Source: Hemibagrus wyckioides
Lineage: Eukaryota; Chordata; Actinopteri; Siluriformes; Bagridae
Length of the DNA: 64,000 bases
Direction: 5' to 3'
Assembly (NCBI RefSeq): GCF_019097595.1
Contig: NC_080711.1
Location: 11,231,928 to 11,295,927, forward strand
Shown piece by piece: positions 44,101 to 50,829 of this stretch. How positions within the stretch are numbered: the stretch's first letter is position 1; the number at the start of each line of letters is the position of its first letter. The position numbers and the translations under genes were made by a program. The notes under the pieces are model-generated. The model was not told where the DNA came from. It ran no database searches and saw only the letters and a list, made by a program, of their open reading frames with translations.

Positions 44101-46485
44101 CTCCTCATCCTCAAGTCAGTAGAATTGTAATTTGCATGTATTGTATCAGTTCACAATGAGACTCAGACGCTCACGTTCCACAATGGCTAGACGACTATAG
44201 CGGCTCTCTGATCGGCCTGGCCAGCTGTGCCTCGGTCTGTATTCGAAAGTAGGACAGGCGCTGTTACTCTTTCTGCCACTGTGAGCGTGGGTGTAGATGT
44301 GTGTGTGTGCGATTGTTCAGAACTCATTTGGTGGAGAGTTATGCTGAGATGCTTCTCGACAGATGGGACCAGTGCCTGCGGATAGCTGCGTGTCCTCCTC
44401 AGGAAGACGCTCTCTGAATCAGCGCAAGCAGCTGGAGCGAGCCACATGTTCATATGCTGCACTAATTAAATCATAATCTATAGCAGCCCATCATTTAGCA
44501 GGACCGTCTCTACAAATTCCCCTCATTTCTTTCCCAAACACACAAGTGGAGCACCTCTTGGCTGCCACCACCTCCTGCTGCTGCTACTACAGGCTCCAAA
44601 ATCAACAACACATATTGAGTGGTGATTAACTGACAGTGGATAGATGATCAGGAGTAATCTGCTTTCAGCCTTTAGCCTTTAGCTTCAGAGTGGCCTGACG
44701 TTAAGCCTGACATTAGTTTAAATTGCACTTTTAAAGCCCGGGTGTATGAACCGGACCATTTTCTTGAACGGAGACCTGACATGACCTTGATCTTTCTCAC
44801 CTCTGGTGACTACTCTAGAGCTCGGTGCGGAGTGTAATATGTAATAAAGTGTGCACACTCGTCCTCAGTCTCCCAGTACGGCTTTCACGAAGCAGCTCAC
44901 TGAGGAGTGCTAATACCCCCAGGGCACTTTAGAGAGATGTAATTCTTCTCTGCGAGACCGTTTAGGTGACTTTTTAAATATAATAGTTTATCATCATGGC
45001 TACAGTAAGATACTCCACATGCTACATACTCTAATAGTAACTGGATAAAAATCACAAATTTAAATGAATAAAAAGCTTAATCATTGATGAGAGTAATAGA
45101 CAGTCTCAGGTGGCAGAGCTTTGGAACAGTCAAGACGTTTTCCACCACAGGAAATTCTTCAAGGCTGCACTTTTTTATGTCTTATTAACTTTAATAGAGA
45201 GGAAATAAATGCTAGTAAGGGACGCATTTGAGAGAGCTGTTCATAGCCGTTATAACACAACACTAAATGTAAATACAGAACAAGTATAGCATCCCTGCTT
45301 TTATACAAGAGGAAGACACTACTACTTCAGGACATGCTGTTAGTAGAAACCAGCAGTTTGTCATGTTTTCTTCCTTATTAATTTCGATAACGAGGCTTGT
45401 TTTTCACTGGGCGGAGTAATGATTCAGAACTTTTACTGACCATTTCAGTTCCAAACCTGTGGCAGAACTCAATATAACACAAGTAGTGTTGTATTATATA
45501 ATGTCTACAAAAAATTAATTGGTATATACTATATTAAAAAAATATATTTTATTTATAAAAAAAAAATACATTTCTATTGTATTTAGATTCATATAAAAGA
45601 AGAAGATTATTTATTTATTTATGTATTTAATTATTTTATAGTTTAAAGATGAAGTACAAAATTTTAAGACCAAATTGGCCAGTCAGTTTGTAATGAAATT
45701 ATTTTAAAGAAGAAGAAGAAAAAAAAAAAACATACAACATAATAGACACTGCGATATCCACAATATTTTAGAACAGCATTTATCGTCTTTTTGCCATCAT
45801 TAATGATTGCGCTAAAAAATATCATTCACTAACGTCAGAGAAAAACGTTGCACAATAGCATACGGGATTATTTCTCACTAGAGTAAATGGCATTTTTAAA
45901 AGCACATCATAGTACCACAGCTTTACTTCAATACAGGTCTATTCATCATTCTCAGAGGTATTATATTCTGAGAGCTGCTTGCCATTATATTGGAGATTAG
46001 GGGACGTTAATGAGCCTGAATGGAAATGTAAATTATCCGGATCTTAAAACTTCAACCGATACAAAAGGTCCTCTCAGCTCCATTACCGTGCATCTATTGA
46101 CGAAATATCACTTTCTCGGACATGTAGTATACATCATTTTCAGTCTGAAGAGCCTCTACAGAATTTGTTTGCGTCACTCTTGAAACAACTTGTGCTCTGG
46201 TGCTGAAGGTACCGATGGCTGGACTGGAGCTGATAAGGCTGATTGCGGTCGTTGCGAGTGGCAGGATGATAAATTGAATGGCGTTGTTGTCATGATGGTC
46301 TTTAAAAGAAGTGGCACGAACAGGAGGTGAGAGGCGGGAGGCGCTGGCTAGCTGCCCAGAAGGAGCGGCTAAATGAGGACAGAATGGGAGAAAATGGTGC
46401 GGTACTTACTGGAGAGAGCTTTCTCATAGTTCTTCCCCATGGCAACAAAGTTCCTCAAGCAGGGGTTGAACTGCTCCATGATGGT
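4821..46485 (-). CDS. baiap2: baiap2 (IRSp53) gene, spliced, exons 2 to last; 5' partial
   Basis: This is the overview of one split gene; exons are listed separately. BAIAP2/IRSp53 is a cytoplasmic adaptor that bends membrane into protrusions through its I-BAR (IMD) domain, links Rac1 and Cdc42 to WAVE, Mena and Eps8 through its SH3 domain, and works in filopodia and dendritic spines. The joined exons encode 507 residues with the short tail or 521 with the longer tail. Adding the usual 18-residue exon 1 gives about 525 or 539, against about 520-550 for mammalian isoforms as I recall them. Recognition rests on strong family matches: MEQFNP and KGYFDALV in the [13 protein letters not shown] in the CRIB-like segment, and [15 protein letters not shown] and [10 protein letters not shown] in the SH3 domain. 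All junctions have GT-AG introns and keep frame. Teleosts have a and b paralogues; I cannot tell which this is. Confidence 0.96.
4891..5463 (-). other. Intron between exon 14a and the terminal exon
   Basis: 573 bases with no other exon visible. Open frames of 97-113 codons on the minus strand run through it and the adjacent exon, but they are not in the baiap2 phase and have no recognisable family. An A-rich run is at 5325-5345. Confidence 0.55.
5464..5506 (-). CDS. baiap2: baiap2 alternative exon 14a, short C-terminus ending ELSRF
   Basis: A 43-base exon with acceptor ACCTTCCAG and donor CTCC|GTAAGTCACC. Joined to exon 13 it reads S-LGPELSRF followed by TGA at 5479-5481. The tail is the same length as SADVEVARF in a mammalian IRSp53 isoform, with S, E and RF aligned. 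Only 15 bases separate the stop from the donor, so a downstream junction should not trigger nonsense-mediated decay. Because 43 is not a multiple of three, skipping it changes the C-terminus. Assignment is by alignment and splice sites only. Confidence 0.75.
5507..9807 (-). other. Intron 13, no confirmed exon; GC-rich block at 7.7-8.5 kb
   Basis: This 4.3-kb intron holds a CA microsatellite at 6001-6024, AT-rich repeats (6236-6270, 9178-9205) and a G+C-rich, compositionally distinct block from about 7,710 to 8,490. Long overlapping open frames on both strands of that block, up to 149 codons on plus, show no recognisable domain. A CTTTACAG acceptor-like site at 8125-8118 on the minus strand would add only Arg-His-stop after exon 13. 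Confidence 0.5.
6001..6024. repeat. (CA)n microsatellite
   Basis: Twelve CA units, followed by CACACTC-rich sequence, in intron 13. Confidence 0.97.
9808..9845 (-). CDS. baiap2: baiap2 exon 13, 38-base exon before the variable C-terminus
   Basis: A short exon that encodes [12 protein letters not shown] plus two bases (AG). It aligns with GLDDYGARSMS of mammalian IRSp53, which precedes the alternative C-termini there too. The acceptor is ACAAATTCACAG and the donor AAG|GTAAGATTT. Its AG end joins the T at the start of either terminal exon to give serine, so both tails read in frame. I identified it by splice sites plus the DY-SR alignment, so support is good but less strong than for the domain exons. 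Confidence 0.87.
9846..10175 (-). other. Intron 12
   Basis: 330 bases. In the sense direction it opens with a CA-rich run of about 40 bases (ACACACAAACACACACCCAC) directly after the donor. It contains two A-rich runs near 9,924 and 9,940. Confidence 0.7.
10176..10329 (-). CDS. baiap2: baiap2 exon 12, post-SH3 tail
   Basis: After completing an Asn codon it encodes 51 residues: [30 protein letters not shown] and [22 protein letters not shown] and RPYS match the mammalian tail. Mammals have PPPDYG here, a PPxY-type WW ligand; this gene has LPMPDYG, so the PPxY core is not present. The acceptor is CTCTCCTTCAG and the donor CAG|GTACACACAAAC, followed directly by a CA-rich run. Confidence 0.94.
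10330..10964 (-). other. Introns 11 and 10 flanking exon 11
   Basis: The 379-base intron 11 (10,330-10,708) and 187-base intron 10 (10,778-10,964) show only splice signals and A/T runs (10,467-10,480 and 10,781-10,790). No further feature is seen. Confidence 0.7.
10709..10777 (-). CDS. baiap2: baiap2 exon 11, end of SH3 domain
   Basis: The 69-base exon encodes [22 protein letters not shown], the last two SH3 strands. The acceptor is a T10 tract ending AG. I place the donor at GTTAA|GTACGT rather than the nearby GTTAAG. Only this choice leaves the two bases (AA) that join T of exon 12 and continue in frame into [11 protein letters not shown], matching the mammalian register residue for residue. 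Confidence 0.93.
10965..11166 (-). CDS. baiap2: baiap2 exon 10, first part of SH3 domain
   Basis: The exon completes a glycine codon and encodes [19 protein letters not shown], then SH3 residues [38 protein letters not shown] and NEKNK. In place of the usual ALYDY this SH3 has AIFSH, as mammalian IRSp53 does. The domain binds WAVE2, Mena/VASP, Eps8 and N-WASP. The acceptor is CTTTCCCACAG and the donor AT|GTAAGTCG, splitting a methionine codon with exon 11. The long open frame at 10,825-11,112 on this strand is out of frame with the gene. Confidence 0.96.
11355..11565 (-). CDS. baiap2: baiap2 exon 9, Ser/Gln/Pro-rich linker
   Basis: The 211-base exon encodes [17 protein letters not shown], then a low-complexity [12 protein letters not shown] stretch, then [15 protein letters not shown]. 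The YSNTLPVR motif matches the linker of mammalian IRSp53, a region of phosphorylation-dependent 14-3-3 binding. The Gln/Ser/Pro repeat is lineage-specific low complexity. The acceptor is TTTGCAG and the donor is GTGG|GTATGAG, leaving one base to join exon 10. Confidence 0.92.
11566..13471 (-). other. Intron 8, mostly a minisatellite
   Basis: The 1.9-kb intron is about half minisatellite (12,020-12,995). The flanks, 11,566-12,019 and 12,996-13,471, are AT-rich single-copy-looking DNA with no visible exon. Confidence 0.7.
12020..12995. repeat. Minisatellite, roughly 20-24-bp units of GAGGTAGTGAGTGAGTGAAG
   Basis: About forty degenerate tandem units built from GAGGTAGTG, AGTGAGTG and AAGCAGT. 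The left segment, about 12,200-12,420, has a very regular 24-28-base form containing GTGCGTGAGTAAAGCAGTGAG. The plus strand is purine-rich and almost free of C. All three minus-strand frames stay open for 189-345 codons ([12 protein letters not shown] repeats) because the unit lacks stops. It lies wholly within baiap2 intron 8, so this is not evidence of a protein. Confidence 0.95.
13472..13705 (-). CDS. baiap2: baiap2 exon 8, CRIB-like Cdc42-binding segment
   Basis: 78 codons, from [16 protein letters not shown] to ALMGHPG, about residues 215-292. It ends the IMD and carries [21 protein letters not shown], which contains the partial CRIB motif (ISDP) that binds Cdc42-GTP and a proline-rich stretch known to bind the protein's own SH3 domain. 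The acceptor is TGTGTCTAG and the donor is GGA|GTGAGTGGC. The middle part, [10 protein letters not shown], differs most from mammals, as expected for a linker. Phase is 0 on both sides. Confidence 0.95.
13706..14425 (-). other. Intron 7
   Basis: 720 bases with a CA-rich patch at 13,970-13,990 and another near 14,140. No coding exon is visible. Confidence 0.7.
14426..14578 (-). CDS. baiap2: baiap2 exon 7, C-terminal part of IMD domain
   Basis: 51 codons, from [15 protein letters not shown] through [17 protein letters not shown] to NSSAYHGK. This closes the I-BAR domain, about residues 164-214. The acceptor is GTGATCAG and the donor is AAG|GTGAGAGATGG. Highly conserved motifs include [10 protein letters not shown] and QCAVAKNS. 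A 240-base intron-side extension of the open frame (towards 14,189) is read-through past the donor and not coding. Confidence 0.96.
14579..20293 (-). other. Intron 6
   Basis: 5.7 kb without a recognisable exon. It holds GA microsatellites at 16,737-16,756 and 17,113-17,150, TG/CA patches near 17,792 and a T run at 19,310-19,324. Short open frames have no family resemblance. Confidence 0.6.
17113..17150. repeat. (GA)n microsatellite
   Basis: About seventeen GA units with one AAAG interruption near the end; in intron 6. Confidence 0.97.
20294..20431 (-). CDS. baiap2: baiap2 exon 6, basic end of IMD domain
   Basis: 46 codons, from [15 protein letters not shown] to KYNDKELQ. It carries the lysine/arginine-rich stretch [16 protein letters not shown], which in the family binds PI(4,5)P2-rich membrane and Rac. 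The acceptor is CTCCTGAAG|GCGGCT, with a weak pyrimidine tract, and the donor is CAG|GTGAGACAG. Both ends are in phase 0. The basic patch is fully retained, so membrane bending should be retained too (inference). Confidence 0.96.
22975..23345 (+). mobile_element. Decayed Tc1-like fragment, family A
   Basis: The order of short blocks, CATCAAACATCAGAATTTAAG, AAAATGTGATCTTTG, GTCAGAGGGAAACGGCCAG, AAGGCTATAATAACTCGATC, CTCTTTACAGAGGTGGTGAG and CAGAAAAGCA, matches a Tc1-type transposon common in fish. The same blocks recur near 50,830, 55,050 and 57,370. A 65-codon open frame starting MARKTK falls inside but is a scrambled remnant and not a gene. Confidence 0.7.
23701..23715. repeat. Poly-G run of 15
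   Basis: An uninterrupted G15 tract on plus, so C15 in the baiap2 transcript's intron 5. Confidence 0.97.
23966..23989. repeat. (GT)n microsatellite, CA in the baiap2 sense strand
   Basis: Twelve GT units that begin 14 bases from the exon 5 donor site. Confidence 0.97.
24003..24074 (-). CDS. baiap2: baiap2 exon 5, IMD domain
   Basis: Exactly 24 codons, from LKCFHTELL to ELDARYLT, in phase 0 on both sides. It forms part of the long helix of the I-BAR domain. The polypyrimidine tract before it is a CT-repeat ending CTGCAG, and the donor is ACT|GTGAGT. A CA repeat of about 24 bases starts 12 bases after the donor in the sense direction, which could influence splicing (see findings). Only a 174-base intron separates it from exon 4. 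Confidence 0.95.
24249..24310 (-). CDS. baiap2: baiap2 exon 4, IMD domain
   Basis: The 62-base exon encodes [20 protein letters not shown] after completing a glycine codon from exon 3. This is the central helix of the I-BAR domain, about residues 73-93. The acceptor is CTCTCTGCAG|GGGAC and the donor is ATG|GTGCGTTG. The frame passes unbroken from exon 3 and into exon 5. The mammalian protein has Asn where this has Val in QIQVQLEEM; otherwise the match is essentially exact. Confidence 0.96.
25700..25917 (-). repeat. tRNA-derived SINE, copy 1 of a family also at 50,545
   Basis: Read on the minus strand it begins GGGCCCTGGTGATACAACAGC, then CTCTGGGTTATTGATCAGAAGG and GGGATTCAAACCCCAG (B-box-like), then CCCTCTTTGTTCCAGGGGTGCTGTAT. 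This order matches the plus-strand copy at 50,545-50,785. The 3' half is more diverged, so the end is approximate. Confidence 0.72.
27165..27335 (+). repeat. 3' end of a non-LTR retroposon, copy 1
   Basis: It carries GTTAACTCTCAGTGCCGGTCC, GGGAGGGTTGCATCAGGAAG, GGCATCCGGTGTTAAACCTG, TGCCAAATCGAAACATGCGG and a final GCAGCTGAAAAAACAACAAC. The same blocks recur in order at 58,735-58,905. This tail is widespread in fish genomes attached to LINE-type reverse transcriptases, from memory. No reverse transcriptase coding remains here. Confidence 0.75.
27914..27953. repeat. (CTTT)n microsatellite
   Basis: About nine uninterrupted TTTC units. On the minus strand it would read as a Lys-Glu-Arg repeat, which explains the open frame over it. 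Confidence 0.97.
29875..30055 (-). repeat. tRNA-derived SINE with L2-like tail
   Basis: On the minus strand: GTAGCTTAGTGGTTTAGGCA, then GATTAATAATCAGAAGGTTG, TGAGTTTGAATCCCAGGTCC (B-box-like), CCACTGCTGGGCTCCTGAGC, AAGGCCCTTAATGCTCAATTG and AAAATGTAAGTCACTCTGGA. This is the standard order of a very common fish SINE. The degraded copy at 4,048-4,222 has the same plan. Confidence 0.8.
30360..30854 (-). mobile_element. Tc1-like non-autonomous element, family B, copy 1
   Basis: Ends are imperfect inverted repeats: ACACCGACCAGGCATAACAT on the left and GTTATGGCTGATCGGTGT on the right, both with the ACATTATGACC core. The interior on the minus strand still encodes broken parts of a Tc1 transposase N-terminus: an HTH region ([21 protein letters not shown]) with in-frame stops later, then [18 protein letters not shown] is present at the left edge; the right TA has been lost by one or two substitutions. 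About 495 bases, far shorter than an autonomous element of 1.2-1.6 kb. Confidence 0.85.
31640..32000. repeat. (TTTA/CTTA)n tetranucleotide block
   Basis: About 360 bases of imperfect TTTA, CTTA and TGTA units, interrupted by AATTTAATTTAATTACC near 31,760. It produces tyrosine/leucine-rich open frames on the plus strand that have no coding meaning. Confidence 0.95.
33756..34125 (-). mobile_element. Internally deleted Tc1-like element, family C, 370 bp
   Basis: Ends are TACACTTATATTGCCAAAAC and, on the right, TTTGGCAATATAATGTA, with TA at both edges. The subterminal blocks GGGACACCCATCCAAATCA and CAATGATTTGGAGGGGTGTC are also inverted copies of each other. The interior on the minus strand retains transposase remnants with DPFLFQHDC and [11 protein letters not shown], homologous to residues around the second catalytic Asp of the full copy at 47,351. 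The rest of the gene is deleted, so it depends on another copy to move. Confidence 0.88.
34499..34529. repeat. (GA)n microsatellite
   Basis: An uninterrupted run of about fifteen GA units within a purine-rich stretch. Confidence 0.97.
35817..36343. mobile_element. hAT-type MITE, 527 bp, with perfect 8-bp target duplication
   Basis: The direct repeat CATTCCAC is present at 35,809-35,816 and again at 36,344-36,351, immediately outside the element. The ends are TAGGGCTGTG on the left and TTACACCCCTA on the right, imperfect inverted repeats of the hAT kind. Sub-terminal regions share GATATATTGCGAT-type motifs in both orientations. It encodes no transposase, only a 70-codon open frame without recognisable domain. 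Eight-base duplications and TAGGGGTGTAA-like ends are hallmarks of hAT elements in vertebrates. Confidence 0.9.
37835..38950. repeat. Decamer minisatellite TACTGATGGG / TTCTGATGGG
   Basis: About 110 units of a 10-base motif, mostly TACTGATGGG alternating with TTCTGATGGG or TACTGATGAA, some TAATGATGGG. Higher-order copies of 60-150 bases are visible: the run ATACTAATGGGTTCTGATTG followed by ATAATGATGGGTAATGATGG and TTAACAATACG occurs three times (near 38,178, 38,270 and 38,588). The minus strand is open ([13 protein letters not shown] repeats) for up to 107 codons as a by-product. Confidence 0.95.
40187..40214. repeat. (AG)n microsatellite
   Basis: Fourteen AG units in intron 3. Confidence 0.97.
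40770..41118 (-). repeat. Fish interspersed repeat with CCCT/CTCT and CA expansions
   Basis: The stretch contains GGAGCCTGGAGTCTATCCCA, GGGAACTCAGGGTACAAGG, then a pyrimidine run of about 120 bases (40,868-40,990), then CGTCTTTGGACTCAGGGAG, AAGTACCCAGAGGAAACC and a CA run at 41,072-41,118. Flanks of both simple repeats match the retroposon skeleton in opposite orientation at 3,225-3,545, so the expansions grew inside an old copy. Confidence 0.75.
42624..42642. repeat. (AT)n microsatellite
   Basis: Nine AT units in intron 3, next to a purine-rich stretch. Confidence 0.95.
43312..43398 (-). CDS. baiap2: baiap2 exon 3, IMD domain
   Basis: The exon is 87 bases long and encodes [20 protein letters not shown] through SQGSKDLG, continuing helix 1 into helix 2 of the I-BAR domain. 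The acceptor is TTTTTTTCCCCAG and the donor is CTCG|GTAAGTCTGTG. The first codon is split with exon 2 (A|CT) and the last with exon 4 (G|GG). It is very close to the mammalian sequence, with conservative changes only. The intron that follows is the longest one in the window, about 19 kb. Confidence 0.96.
43399..46409 (-). other. Intron 2
   Basis: 3 kb with an imperfect CA-rich stretch at 43,640-43,885 and AT-rich DNA at 45,530-45,730. No other exon is visible. The open frame at 43,604-43,843 (C/V-rich) comes from the CA repeat. Confidence 0.65.
46410..46485 (-). CDS. baiap2: baiap2 exon 2, start of IMD domain
   Basis: This exon encodes 25 codons plus one base, from TIMEQFNP to NYEKALS, the first helix of the I-BAR domain (about residues 19-43 if exon 1 gives 18). 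The acceptor reads TTTTCAG just before ACC ATC ATG, and the donor is A|GTAAGTACC. It begins in phase 0, as the mammalian exon 2 does. The membrane-facing helix is intact. The exon preceding it was not found in the remaining 17.5 kb of the window. Confidence 0.95.
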
Positions 46486-46598
46486 CTGAAAAGCAAAGGG
46501 AGAAGAGACAACCTCGTCAGTAACGGTAACAGTGGCACTAGAATGAACACACATGAAAAATTCATCAATTAACCACTGTGTCCTTGGAGGTTCCCATG

Positions 46599-46601
<3 letters not shown>

Positions 46602-46638
<37 letters not shown>
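46602..46638. repeat. (CA)n microsatellite 117 bases upstream of exon 2
   Basis: Eighteen CA units, read as (TG)n in the gene's sense direction. It lies in the intron upstream of exon 2's acceptor. Confidence 0.97.
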
Positions 46639-46640
<2 letters not shown>

Positions 46641-47350
46641 CTCTGTCCCAAATTGAAGAATTCAGATTTTTCTCATTCTTGCAACAATGCAAACAAGGCT
46701 GGAATGTAAAAGAAAGCATTAAAAAAAAGCAACCGTATCTGTAATATGCAGCTATTTAACTTCGATTCAATTCAATTCCATATATAATGCTTTGACAAGA
46801 CACTTCACAGAGCAGCTTCCCAAGATCTAAATCCGAATGTAGATTTATATTTAGATTGAGGCAACAGTGACAATGAAAATGCTCGCTGGGAAGACGAGAG
46901 GAAGAAGCTTTGAAGGAAAGCAGACTCAAAAACAAACCCACTAATCGTTATACCGTCATATTTGTATGCTATAAAGTCAAACAACACAGAGTGTTAAACA
47001 GATTTTTGATTCATGATTACAGAAGCAGGTCTTGGGAACAAAATCCGGGTTGAAGTGATGAAATCCACTGATGAAAGGGTGAGATTTGGGCACAAACATC
47101 ATGTTCTAATGAAGAGGATCTGCTCATGTTCCTCCCCATTACACATCCCATTACACCACAACCCCGCTGTGCACTGCCACTGTACGCATCATGCGCATTT
47201 GTGCATGTCTGCTTCTAAAGGAGGCAACCAGTCGCTGACTGTGGGGGTGGAAGACAGAGAAACCTATAGATGGCTTTGATTCAATTTCCTGAGCTTTGAG
47301 TCAGGTGTTGTTTTTTAGAAAAAAAAAAAAACAAGATGCACGTCCTTTCA

Positions 47351-48508
47351 TACACTATATTGCCAAAAGTATTCGCTCACCCATCCAAATAATCAGAATC
47401 AGGTGTTCCAATCACTTCCATGGCCATGGCGTGGTACTGTGATAGGATGCCACCTGTGCAACAAATCCAATCGTGAAATTTCCTCACTCCTAAATATTCC
47501 ACAGTCAACTGTCAGCTGTATTATAAGAACGTGGAAGTGGGAACGACAGCAACTCAGCCACGAAGTGGTAGGCCACGTAAACTGACGGAGCGGGGTCAGC
47601 GGATGCTGAGGCGCATAGTGCGAAGAGGTCACCAACTTTCTGCAGAGTCAATCGCTACAGACCTCCAAACTTCATGTGGCCTTCAGATTAGCTCAAGAAC
47701 AGTGCGCAGAGAGCTTCATGGAATGGGTTTCCATGGCCGAGCAGCTGCATCCAAGCCATACATCACCAAGTGCAATGCAAAGCGTCGGATGCAGTGGTGT
47801 AAAGCACGCCGCCACTGGACTCTAGAGCAGTGGAGACGCGTTCTCTGGAGTGACGAATCGCGCTTCTCCATCTGGCAATCTGATGGACGAGTCTGGGTTT
47901 GGCGGTTGCCAGGAGAACGGTACTTGTCTGACTGCATTGTGCCAAGTGTAAAGTTTGGTGGAGGGGGGATTATGGTGTGGGGTTGTTTTTCAGGAGCTGG
48001 GCTTGGCCCCTTAGTTCCAGTGAAAGGAACCCTGAATGCTTCAGCATACCAAGACATTTTGGACAATTCCATGCTCCCAACTTTGTGGGAACAGTTTGGA
48101 GCTGGCCCCTTCCTCTTCCAACATGACTGTGCACCAGTGACCAAAGCAAGGTCCATAAAGACATGGATGACAGAGTCTGGTGTGGATGAACTTGACTGGC
48201 CTGCACAGAGTCCAGACCTCAACCCGATAGAACACCTTTGGGATGAATTAGAGCGGAGACTGAGAGCCAGGCCTTCTCGTCCAACATCAGTGTGTGACCT
48301 CACAAATGCACTTCTGGAAGAATGGTCAAAAATTCCCATAAACACACTCCTAAACCTTGTAGACAGCCTTCCCAGAAGAGTTGAAGCTGTTATAGCTGCA
48401 AAGGGTGGACCGACATCATATTGAACCCTATGGATTAGGAATGGGATGTCACTTAAGTTCATATGAGAGTCAAGGCAGGTGAGCGAATACTTTTGGCAAT
48501 ATAGTGTA
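47351..48508 (+). mobile_element. Tc1-like transposon, family C, nearly complete (1,158 bp)
   Basis: Both ends are perfect inverted repeats of 30 bases beginning TACACTATATTGCCAAAAG and including the TA target duplication. Between them lies a transposase open frame of 297 codons. The terminal repeats being identical suggests a recent insertion. The element is shorter than usual for the family because the segment between left repeat and transposase start is missing. It lies in opposite orientation to baiap2. Relatives at 33,756 and 62,096 share the ends. Confidence 0.95.
47531..48424 (+). CDS. Tc1-like DD34E transposase, N-terminus out of frame
   Basis: The frame encodes a DDE transposase that would cut and paste DNA at TA sites in the nucleus. 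Visible features are the GRPRKL AT-hook-like motif near residue 18, the second helix-turn-helix ending [15 protein letters not shown], then LWSDESRF with the first catalytic Asp, [17 protein letters not shown] with the second Asp, and [13 protein letters not shown] with the Glu 35 residues later (DD34E). The first helix-turn-helix ([15 protein letters not shown]) is in another frame upstream (47,403-47,540), so a small deletion near 47,540 breaks the full protein. [10 protein letters not shown] replaces the usual QHDNAPVHKA. Probably inactive. Confidence 0.93.
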   Translation: MEVGTTATQPRSGRPRKLTERGQRMLRRIVRRGHQLSAESIATDLQTSCGLQISSRTVRRELHGMGFHGRAAASKPYITKCNAKRRMQWCKARRHWTLEQWRRVLWSDESRFSIWQSDGRVWVWRLPGERYLSDCIVPSVKFGGGGIMVWGCFSGAGLGPLVPVKGTLNASAYQDILDNSMLPTLWEQFGAGPFLFQHDCAPVTKARSIKTWMTESGVDELDWPAQSPDLNPIEHLWDELERRLRARPSRPTSVCDLTNALLEEWSKIPINTLLNLVDSLPRRVEAVIAAKGGPTSY

Positions 48509-50544
48509 CTTAAAGTGCCTCCATCTCTTGTGAGGTGGAAGAGACACGCACAAAAAAAATAAATCTCCCAAGCGCCATCCTAAAAGCGACCAAAATAAAA
48601 CACGTCCCTTTGCATGATAGAAGCTCAGCTGTGCAGGCACCTGCCATAACGCTCCCAGCTCCGTCCCCTTCCCTTCAGGCCTTTCTCCAATTAGAGCGAC
48701 AGCAGTGCCAGGGCCGCAGGGTTAACAAACTTCCCCAGCTGAGAGTACAGCGCAATGCTCTGTTCCTCCCTCTTGCTCCCATTCCTCGACTTTGTGTCAG
48801 TACTACCACAATGACTGGATCAATTCCTCTGTATTAGTCAGCACCTTTTTTCTTCCTCCCTGGAACAAGCGCTCCAAACACTCATCCCTGACACGGCTCA
48901 AGCGGGTGTGAGATGATGGCCAGCTCACTATGTGACTCACTGTGTGTGTGTGTGGTTTTTTTTTACATCAGATAGCTTCATTGAGATTTTGGGATGACTG
49001 ACAGTACAATACAACATCCATCTCTATTTAACAGAAAGATCTCCTCGAATCTGGTCACCTGCAAAGTGTCAAATGCTTCAACAGAAGTAGAAGAAGATGA
49101 AGAGGACGAAGACGACTATTGTGTGCTTTCATTGAAATATATGATGCCAGCTAACCACATCCATCTGAATCACTACTCGCTCTGCGTCACTGGGCAGATC
49201 CGTGCATTCGGAGGAAAGCTGCCCAGTGTATCTGCCCTCTTTCACATACATGGGCTCAGAAAAGCATGTCATTGGCTAGTTAGTGATCTGGGCTGTTGAA
49301 TTAGTGATCTCGCAGTGATGATGATAAACACATGGTGAACAGAGCACAGTCTTTTCTGATACACAGATGCCAAAAAATTCCTGACAGAATCAGATATATG
49401 CCACACTTTACTTTGTACACCAAGTGACATGAAAAGAAGAAAAATTGTTTTTGGAAGCAAAAGTTTTAATAGTTCAATAAAGTAGAACAAGGGCTATAGA
49501 GTGTGCACTTCTTTTTTTTCCACTAAAATTCAAGTGATGTTTGTTTTGACAGCCTTAATAGGAAAAAAAAAAAGATTATTTTTCATGATGGATGATGTTT
49601 TCATAGCAGCAAGTTGTTATACTAAGGGGAAAAAACCTAATGTAGGCTATAATAAGAGTAATAAGTGAGGTGTATATAGAGTCAATTTCTGAATGCCCTG
49701 AATCGAAATCAAATCAAGTCCCAATTTCCTTAGAGATTCCCATCCCTACTCATAACGTGGCTTTCCAAAGGGTTGGTTAAAAAATGCGGAAACCAGAGCC
49801 GAGATTTTTGTGCAACGGTGATTTTGTGAATGCAGGCGTGCAGAGTGCCAAAAGAGAACTGAAATAGACTGTAAACCTGAGTGCTAGCTGCATCATTAGT
49901 CGATGGGATGAAAAATAGCAGGTCAGAACCCATATTGGATGTGGCGAGCGGAAGATAGATTTGAGCCGAACGCAGTTGGCTGATTTGGGTCAGGTATTTA
50001 TAGACGCTAGACTACTCGCTGCTGCTAGTTTATTTTAATTTTTACAACCTAGGTTTCATAAACGGGGGCGTAATCACAAACACGGAGGCCTGCGGATGAA
50101 GGGGTAGAGCGTAGTCACTGTGGGCATGAAAGCAGGTTCATTTCTCTTTGCCTTATTGGACTAGAGAGCAAGGTCACCTTGAAGTTTCTGCACAGCTCGG
50201 AAAGTGGGTCTGGCCCTGACGGGGACGGAGAGGCCTGGAATGGCTCAGCAAATCAGCACACTGAGGAGGAGTGCTTAAGCAGGGTGGAAGAGCAATGGAG
50301 AGAAGGATGCTGGATGAAACTCTTGTCTCGTCTTGAACGACCTTCGGCACAGCCATTCTCACCTCAGCTTATCACTCATGTAATGCTGACATCCAGTGAG
50401 AGCACAGAGGAGACACGGCTGGATATTTTTCTTCTTCTTTGGAATGATTTCTAGTGTTAGATCAGGAATGGCTATGTTTAAAGAGAATTTTCTTCTCAAC
50501 TGTTGCCATGGTATCGTGTCAAGAAAAGCTGTTATTAAAATTAA

Positions 50545-50785
50545 TTGGGCAGCAGTGGCTCAAACGATTAAGGCCCTGGGTTGTTGATCAGAGGATTGGT
50601 GTTCAAGCCCCTGCACTGTCAAGCTTCCACTGTTCGTCCCTTAACCCTCTCTGCTCCAGGGGTCTTGTATCATAGCTGACCCTGTGCTCTGACCCCTACT
50701 TCCTAACAAGCTGGGATATGTGAGGAATATATCATTACACTGTGCTGTAATATGCCTGTAACAGTTAAATAAAGGCTTCTTCTTA
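50545..50785 (+). repeat. tRNA-derived SINE, copy 2
   Basis: It starts GGGCAGCAGTGGCTCAAACG (A-box-like), then ATTAAGGCCCTGGGTTGTTG, TGTTCAAGCCCCTGCACTG (B-box-like), CCCTTAACCCTCTCTGCTCC, TAACAAGCTGGGATATGTGA, and ends AATAAAGGCTTCTTCTTAG. This is a well-preserved copy of a SINE I associate with catfish-like fishes. An antisense relative lies at 25,700-25,917. Confidence 0.85.
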
Positions 50786-50829
50786 GAATGATACGAGCAG
50801 CATTATAGGATGAATACTGAGGTAGAACA

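Noticed and set aside
47716..48462. 248-codon minus-strand open frame
   Set aside because: Antisense shadow of the Tc1 transposase at 47,531-48,424.
50161..50230. Possible baiap2 exon 1 ending CTTCAAG|GTGACC on minus
   Set aside because: The upstream translation does not resemble the N-terminus of the family and no suitable Met is present in frame.
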